From JANOYC01 sp031428675 (GTDB taxonomy: Bacteria; Actinomycetota; Actinomycetes; Actinomycetales; Microbacteriaceae), in contig JANOYC010000129.1 in NCBI GenBank assembly GCA_031428675.1, forward strand, positions 1-7,276: 7,276 nt of DNA, given 5' to 3'. Numbering within the stretch: position 1 is the first letter of the stretch; each line of letters begins with the position of its first letter. Below, piece after piece: positions 3,865 to 7,276 of the stretch. The notes beneath the pieces were generated by a model. It saw only the letters and a program-made list of their open reading frames with translations. It made no database searches and was not told the DNA's origin. The position numbers and the translations under genes are program-made.

Positions 3865-4827
3865 ATGACCGAAACACAGAACACCCCCTTTGACGTCGTG
3901 ACCATAGGCCGAGTCGGTGTGGACATCTACCCCCTGCAGATCGGCGTTGGGCTGGAGAAGGTCGAGACATTCGGCAAGTTCCTCGGCGGCAGTGCGACCA
4001 ACGTCGCTGTTGCCGCAGCCAAACACGGACTGTCGAGCGCGGTCATTACCCGCACAGGGAACGACCCCTTCGGCACCTACATCCACGAGGAACTCCTGCG
4101 CCTCGGCGTGAGCGACGCCTTCGTCTCGGGGGTCGAGGGGCTGAACACGCCTGTTGTGTTTTGCGAGATCTTCCCACCGGACGACTTTCCGCTCTACTTC
4201 TACCGCGCTCCGAAGGCGCCTGACCTCGTCATCAACCCCGACGAACTCGATCGTGCCGCCATCCGCGACGCGCGCGTCTACTGGTCGACCGTCACCGGAC
4301 TATCGCAAGAGCCCAGCAGGGCCGCGCATTTCGCAGCGTGGGAGGTGCGAGGTCGTGCGCCACTCACCATCCTCGATCTGGACTACCGCCCGATGTTTTG
4401 GGAAAACCCCGCGGATGCCACCGCCCAGGTGGAGAAAGCGCTGTCCCAGGTGACCGTTGCAGTGGGCAACAAGGAGGAGTGCGAGGTCGCGGTCGGTGAA
4501 ACCGAGCCGAACCGCGCGGCCGACGCCCTCCTTGAGCGCGGCATTGAACTCGCTATCGTCAAGCAAGGGCCGAAGGGGGTTCTCGCCAAGACGCGCGATG
4601 AATCGGTCGAAGTGCCTCCCTACTTCGTCGACGTCGTCAACGGTCTTGGTGCCGGCGACAGCTTCGGCGGGGCGCTCTGCTACGGACTTCTGCAAGGGTG
4701 GGGGCTGGAGCGCATCCTTCGCTTCGCCAACGTCGCCGGCGCGATCGTCGCCGGTCGGCTCGAGTGCTCAACCGCGATGCCGTCTACGGCTGAAGTTGAC
4801 GAGATTCTGAAAGTGATCGGCGCATGA
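3865..4827 (+). CDS. iolC: 5-dehydro-2-deoxygluconokinase (IolC), PfkB family
   Basis: IolC phosphorylates 5-dehydro-2-deoxy-D-gluconate at C6 with ATP, in the cytoplasm, as the last step before aldol cleavage in myo-inositol breakdown. The 320-residue sequence has the PfkB plan: the first strand FDVVTIGRVGVDIYP (9-23), signature 1 with FLGGSATNVAVAAAKHG (39-55), ITRTGNDPFG (61-70), the DLDYRPMFW segment (171-179) typical of IolC, VGNKEECEVAVG (200-211), and signature 2 NGLGAGDSFGGAL (259-271) with catalytic base Asp265 and an anion hole formed by GAGD. Length is normal for a stand-alone IolC. The start at 3865 matches the family N-terminus; the ribosome site (GCGAAG) is weak. Its stop overlaps the next start in ATGA (4824-4827), so it is translationally coupled to the aldolase gene. 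The order iolC, Cgl0158-type gene, iolA is the one I recall for the Corynebacterium glutamicum cluster. Confidence 0.93.
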   Translation: MTETQNTPFDVVTIGRVGVDIYPLQIGVGLEKVETFGKFLGGSATNVAVAAAKHGLSSAVITRTGNDPFGTYIHEELLRLGVSDAFVSGVEGLNTPVVFCEIFPPDDFPLYFYRAPKAPDLVINPDELDRAAIRDARVYWSTVTGLSQEPSRAAHFAAWEVRGRAPLTILDLDYRPMFWENPADATAQVEKALSQVTVAVGNKEECEVAVGETEPNRAADALLERGIELAIVKQGPKGVLAKTRDESVEVPPYFVDVVNGLGAGDSFGGALCYGLLQGWGLERILRFANVAGAIVAGRLECSTAMPSTAEVDEILKVIGA

Positions 4828-5705
4828 TCGGACTTGACCTTGCCGCTCTTCGCGAGACCCGGGCGACCGACCCCTCTGCGATCGCGACGGCGCTCGCGAA
4901 TCGCACGAAACGCAAGCTCATCCAAGGCGACGGCAAGTTGCTCATCGTGGCATTCGACCACCCCGCGCGTGGTGCTCTCGGCGTCGGCAGCGACCCGTAT
5001 GCGATGGCCGATCGCGAGCAAGTGCTTGAGCGACTCGTCGCTGCTTTGTCGCGTCCCGGCGTCGACGGCGTTCTCGGTACCCCGGACATAATCGATGACC
5101 TGGCGCTACTCGGAGCGCTTGACGACAAGATTGTGGTCGGCTCCATGAACCGCGGAGGCCTGCGCGGGTCTACCTTTGAAATGGATGACCGCTACACGGG
5201 TTACGACATCGACTCGATGGTGCGCGACGGCCTGGATTTCGCCAAGAACCTGGTGCGCATCAACCTCGCCGACCCCAAGACTGTCGACACTCTCGAGGCC
5301 TCCGCCCGCGCGGTCGATGCCGCCGCCGCCGCCTCGATCCCGCTCATGCTCGAGCCGTTCATGAGCGATTGGGTCAATGGTCGAATCGTCAACGATTTGA
5401 CTACGGAAGCGGTTATCCTGTCGGTCGCCATCGCCTCCGGGCTCGGCAATTCGAGCGCCTACTCGTGGCTCAAGCTCCCCGTCGTTCCCGACATGGAGCG
5501 CGTGATGGCGGCAACGACCCTGCCGACGCTCCTGCTCGGCGGCGAACCCGCTGACGATCAAGACGAAGCGTTCGAATCGTGGAGCAACGCGCTCGGCCTA
5601 CCGGGCGTGCGCGGACTCGTCGTCGGCCGCAGCCTCCTCTTCCCGCACGACGGCGATGTGGTCGCCGCCATCGACACCGCCGCTGCACTCGTGCACGGCG
5701 AGTAG
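4824..5705 (+). CDS. Cgl0158-family class I aldolase, probable 6-phospho-5-dehydro-2-deoxygluconate aldolase
   Basis: The 293-residue (beta/alpha)8-barrel protein resembles the Cgl0158 family, related to DeoC/LacD/FbaB-type class I aldolases. Features along the barrel are LLIVAFDHPARG (39-50) with the Asp44/His45 pair, VDGVLGTPDII (80-90), VVGSMNRGGLRGSTFEMDDRYTGYD (104-128), the acidic strand LMLEPF (174-179), WLKLPV (215-220) with Lys217 as the likely Schiff-base lysine, LLLGG (236-240) and GLVVGRSLLFP (264-274) for phosphate binding. It lies between the kinase that makes 6-phospho-5-dehydro-2-deoxygluconate and the dehydrogenase that uses malonate semialdehyde, so the missing aldolase reaction (IolJ step) fits exactly. 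It is not related in sequence pattern to the class II Zn-dependent IolJ of Bacillus. The start overlaps iolC by 4 bp. Family call is good; the reaction is inferred from fold residues and position. Confidence 0.85.
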   Translation: MIGLDLAALRETRATDPSAIATALANRTKRKLIQGDGKLLIVAFDHPARGALGVGSDPYAMADREQVLERLVAALSRPGVDGVLGTPDIIDDLALLGALDDKIVVGSMNRGGLRGSTFEMDDRYTGYDIDSMVRDGLDFAKNLVRINLADPKTVDTLEASARAVDAAAAASIPLMLEPFMSDWVNGRIVNDLTTEAVILSVAIASGLGNSSAYSWLKLPVVPDMERVMAATTLPTLLLGGEPADDQDEAFESWSNALGLPGVRGLVVGRSLLFPHDGDVVAAIDTAAALVHGE

Positions 5706-5754
5706 CCCCGCAACCCTCCGAGCCTTCCCGCAACGAAGAAAGAAGATATCGACC

Positions 5755-7251
5755 ATGACCGAACTTCCTGTCGTCTCGCACTGGATCGACGGCGCAGAGC
5801 GCCCCAGCGAATCCGGGCGCACGGCTCCCGTCTACGACCCTGCGCTGGGTGTCGTCACCAAACGCGTCGCGCTCGCGAACGCGAGCGAGATCGAAGAGGC
5901 GATCGCCTCCGCCTCGAAGGCGTTCCCCGCCTGGCGCGACCTCTCCATCGCCAAGCGTCAAGCGATCATGTTCCGCTTCCGCGAACTCCTCAATGAGCGC
6001 AAGCCCGAACTCGCCGAAATCCTTACGAGCGAGCACGGCAAAGTGCTCTCAGACGCGCTCGGCGAGATCAGTCGCGGCCAAGAAGTTGTCGAGTTCGCGA
6101 CGGGCATGCCGCACCTGCTCAAGGGCTTCTACTCCGAGAACGTTTCGACCGGCGTCGACGTGTACTCGACGCGCCAGCCTCTCGGAGTCGTCGGGATCAT
6201 CAGCCCGTTCAACTTCCCGGCCATGGTGCCGATGTGGTTCTACCCGATCGCGCTCGCGGCCGGCAACACGGTCGTCCTGAAGCCGAGCGAGAAAGACCCG
6301 AGCGCGTCCATCTGGGTCGCGAAGCTGCTCAAGGAGGCCGGCCTTCCTGACGGCGTATTCACGGTGCTCAACGGCGATAAGGAATCCGTCGATGGATTGC
6401 TCACGCACCCCGATGTGCAGGCGATCTCGTTCGTCGGCTCCACCCCGATCGCACAGTACGTCTACGAGACAGGCACGAAGCATGGCAAGCGCGTCCAAGC
6501 CCTCGGAGGGGCGAAGAACCACATGCTCGTGCTACCCGACGCCGACCTCGACCTCGTCGCCGACTCCGCGATCAACGCCGGCTTCGGCAGTGCTGGCGAG
6601 CGCTGCATGGCGATCAGTGTCGTCGTCGCGGTCGAACCGGTCGCCGATGACCTCATCGAGAAGATCACGACGCGGATGGCAAAGCTCAAGACCGGAGACG
6701 GCCGACGTTCGTGCGACATGGGTCCGCTCGTTACCGAGGTGCACCGCGACAAGGTCGCGTCGTACATCGACATCGCGGTCGAAGACGGTGCCACCGTTGT
6801 CGTTGACGGCCGAGGGATCGAGGTCGATGGAGACCCGAACGGATTCTGGCTCGGGCCCACTCTGATCGACAAAGTGAGCACGTCGTCGAAGGTCTACACC
6901 GAGGAGATCTTCGGTCCGGTGCTCTCCATCGTGCGCGTCGAAAGCTACGAGGAGGGCGTGGCGCTCATCAACTCCGGTGCATTCGGCAACGGAACGGCGA
7001 TCTTCACGAACGACGGCGGTGCGGCTCGCCGCTTCCAGAATGAGATCCAGGTCGGCATGATCGGCATCAACGTGCCGATTCCCGTGCCGGTCGCCTACTA
7101 CTCGTTCGGTGGATGGAAGAGCTCGCTGTTCGGAGACACCAAGGCACACGGAGTCGAGGGAGTGCACTTCTTCACCCGTGGCAAGGCGATCACCTCGCGC
7201 TGGCTCGACCCGAGCCACGGCGGCATCAACCTTGGCTTTCCCCAGGCGTAA
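5755..7251 (+). CDS. iolA: CoA-acylating malonate/methylmalonate semialdehyde dehydrogenase (IolA/MmsA)
   Basis: IolA converts malonate semialdehyde, NAD+ and CoA to acetyl-CoA and CO2 and also handles methylmalonate semialdehyde. The 498-residue length is normal. Visible features are HWIDG (9-13), ISPFNFPAMVPMWFYPIALA (149-168), the NAD-binding VVLKPSEKDP (173-182) and ISFVGSTPIA (224-233), ALGGAKNHMLVLPDAD (249-264), the catalytic Cys284 in GSAGERCMAI with its adjacent Arg283, Arg107 in EISRGQEVVEFA, EEIFGPVLSIVR, and FGGWKSSLFGD near the end. Ala249 replaces the general-base Glu of hydrolytic aldehyde dehydrogenases, as expected for a CoA-acylating enzyme. The frame is open upstream to a GTG at 5656, but that extension overlaps the aldolase gene and matches nothing; the ATG at 5755 gives the family N-terminus and has a purine-rich leader (GAAGAAAGAAG, 5735-5745). 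It follows the aldolase gene after 49 bp, in the same operon. Confidence 0.95.
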   Translation: MTELPVVSHWIDGAERPSESGRTAPVYDPALGVVTKRVALANASEIEEAIASASKAFPAWRDLSIAKRQAIMFRFRELLNERKPELAEILTSEHGKVLSDALGEISRGQEVVEFATGMPHLLKGFYSENVSTGVDVYSTRQPLGVVGIISPFNFPAMVPMWFYPIALAAGNTVVLKPSEKDPSASIWVAKLLKEAGLPDGVFTVLNGDKESVDGLLTHPDVQAISFVGSTPIAQYVYETGTKHGKRVQALGGAKNHMLVLPDADLDLVADSAINAGFGSAGERCMAISVVVAVEPVADDLIEKITTRMAKLKTGDGRRSCDMGPLVTEVHRDKVASYIDIAVEDGATVVVDGRGIEVDGDPNGFWLGPTLIDKVSTSSKVYTEEIFGPVLSIVRVESYEEGVALINSGAFGNGTAIFTNDGGAARRFQNEIQVGMIGINVPIPVPVAYYSFGGWKSSLFGDTKAHGVEGVHFFTRGKAITSRWLDPSHGGINLGFPQA

Positions 7252-7276
7252 CCTTCCCTCGCCAACCGCACTCCAC
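7252..7276 (+). other. Start of the iolA downstream gap
   Basis: Only 25 bp follow the iolA stop. There is no hairpin in them, so the operon may continue, for example into iolB or iolD. Confidence 0.3.

Noticed and set aside
5656..5754. Upstream GTG extension of iolA by 33 residues
   Set aside because: The extension overlaps the end of the aldolase gene, is Ser/Pro/Arg-rich, and does not fit the family. The ATG at 5755 gives the standard N-terminus.
5470..6036. Minus-strand open frame (188 codons) spanning the aldolase-iolA junction
   Set aside because: It overlaps two confident genes on the opposite strand, is Arg/Gly-rich, and has no domain signature.
6532..7218. Long minus-strand open frame (228 codons) opposite iolA
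   Set aside because: It is the antisense of a well-supported aldehyde dehydrogenase gene in GC-rich DNA, where such frames are common. Its product has an Arg/Asp-rich composition without any recognisable motif.

Overview
The window looks like chromosomal DNA of a high-GC Gram-positive actinobacterium, most likely Micrococcales/Microbacteriaceae. This rests on the GC-rich third codon positions, the actinobacterial HhH-GPD repair protein, the Cgl0158-type aldolase placed between iolC and iolA, and a short LysR-type HTH protein with a Lys/Arg/Pro/Ala-rich tail. The organism assignment is inference; no rRNA or other marker is present.

Region 1 (1-1560) is an accessory junction. It opens with the last 65 codons of ychF. 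The ychF terminus occurs twice: the gene in frame ends DVVEFRHS, while 0.5 kb further on an orphaned copy encodes DVVELRFNV, which matches the usual YchF ending. Between the two copies sits one small Trp-rich ORF of unknown function. This looks like an insertion at the 3' end of ychF that rebuilt the gene end. Next comes a two-gene toxin-antitoxin module (DUF3018/MazE-like antitoxin and MazF/PemK-type toxin, overlapping by 4 bp, with a probable leaderless promoter). It abuts a broken minus-strand DUF2277-family gene that has lost its middle and its C-terminus.

Region 2 (1561-2744) holds a HhH-GPD-type DNA repair protein on the plus strand, a convergent gene for a LysR-type HTH-only protein on the minus strand, and the divergent promoter region leading into region 3.

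Region 3 (2745-7276) is the start of a myo-inositol catabolism cluster: a TIM-barrel sugar isomerase/epimerase, then iolC (5-dehydro-2-deoxygluconokinase), a Cgl0158-family class I aldolase that probably performs the IolJ step, and iolA/mmsA (CoA-acylating malonate/methylmalonate semialdehyde dehydrogenase). Together the last three would phosphorylate 5-dehydro-2-deoxygluconate, cleave it to dihydroxyacetone phosphate and malonate semialdehyde, and oxidise the latter to acetyl-CoA. iolB, iolD, iolE, iolG, a transporter and the regulator are not in the window and would be expected nearby. The two intergenic regions, before the isomerase gene and before iolC, carry the same 10-bp TGT-N4-ACA element in opposite orientation within shared flanks. 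This is a strong candidate for the operator of the local regulator.

No RNA genes, CRISPR arrays, transposases or integrases were seen. The most unusual observations are the duplicated ychF terminus with its single-gene insert, the paired operator, and the pseudogene at the toxin-antitoxin border.
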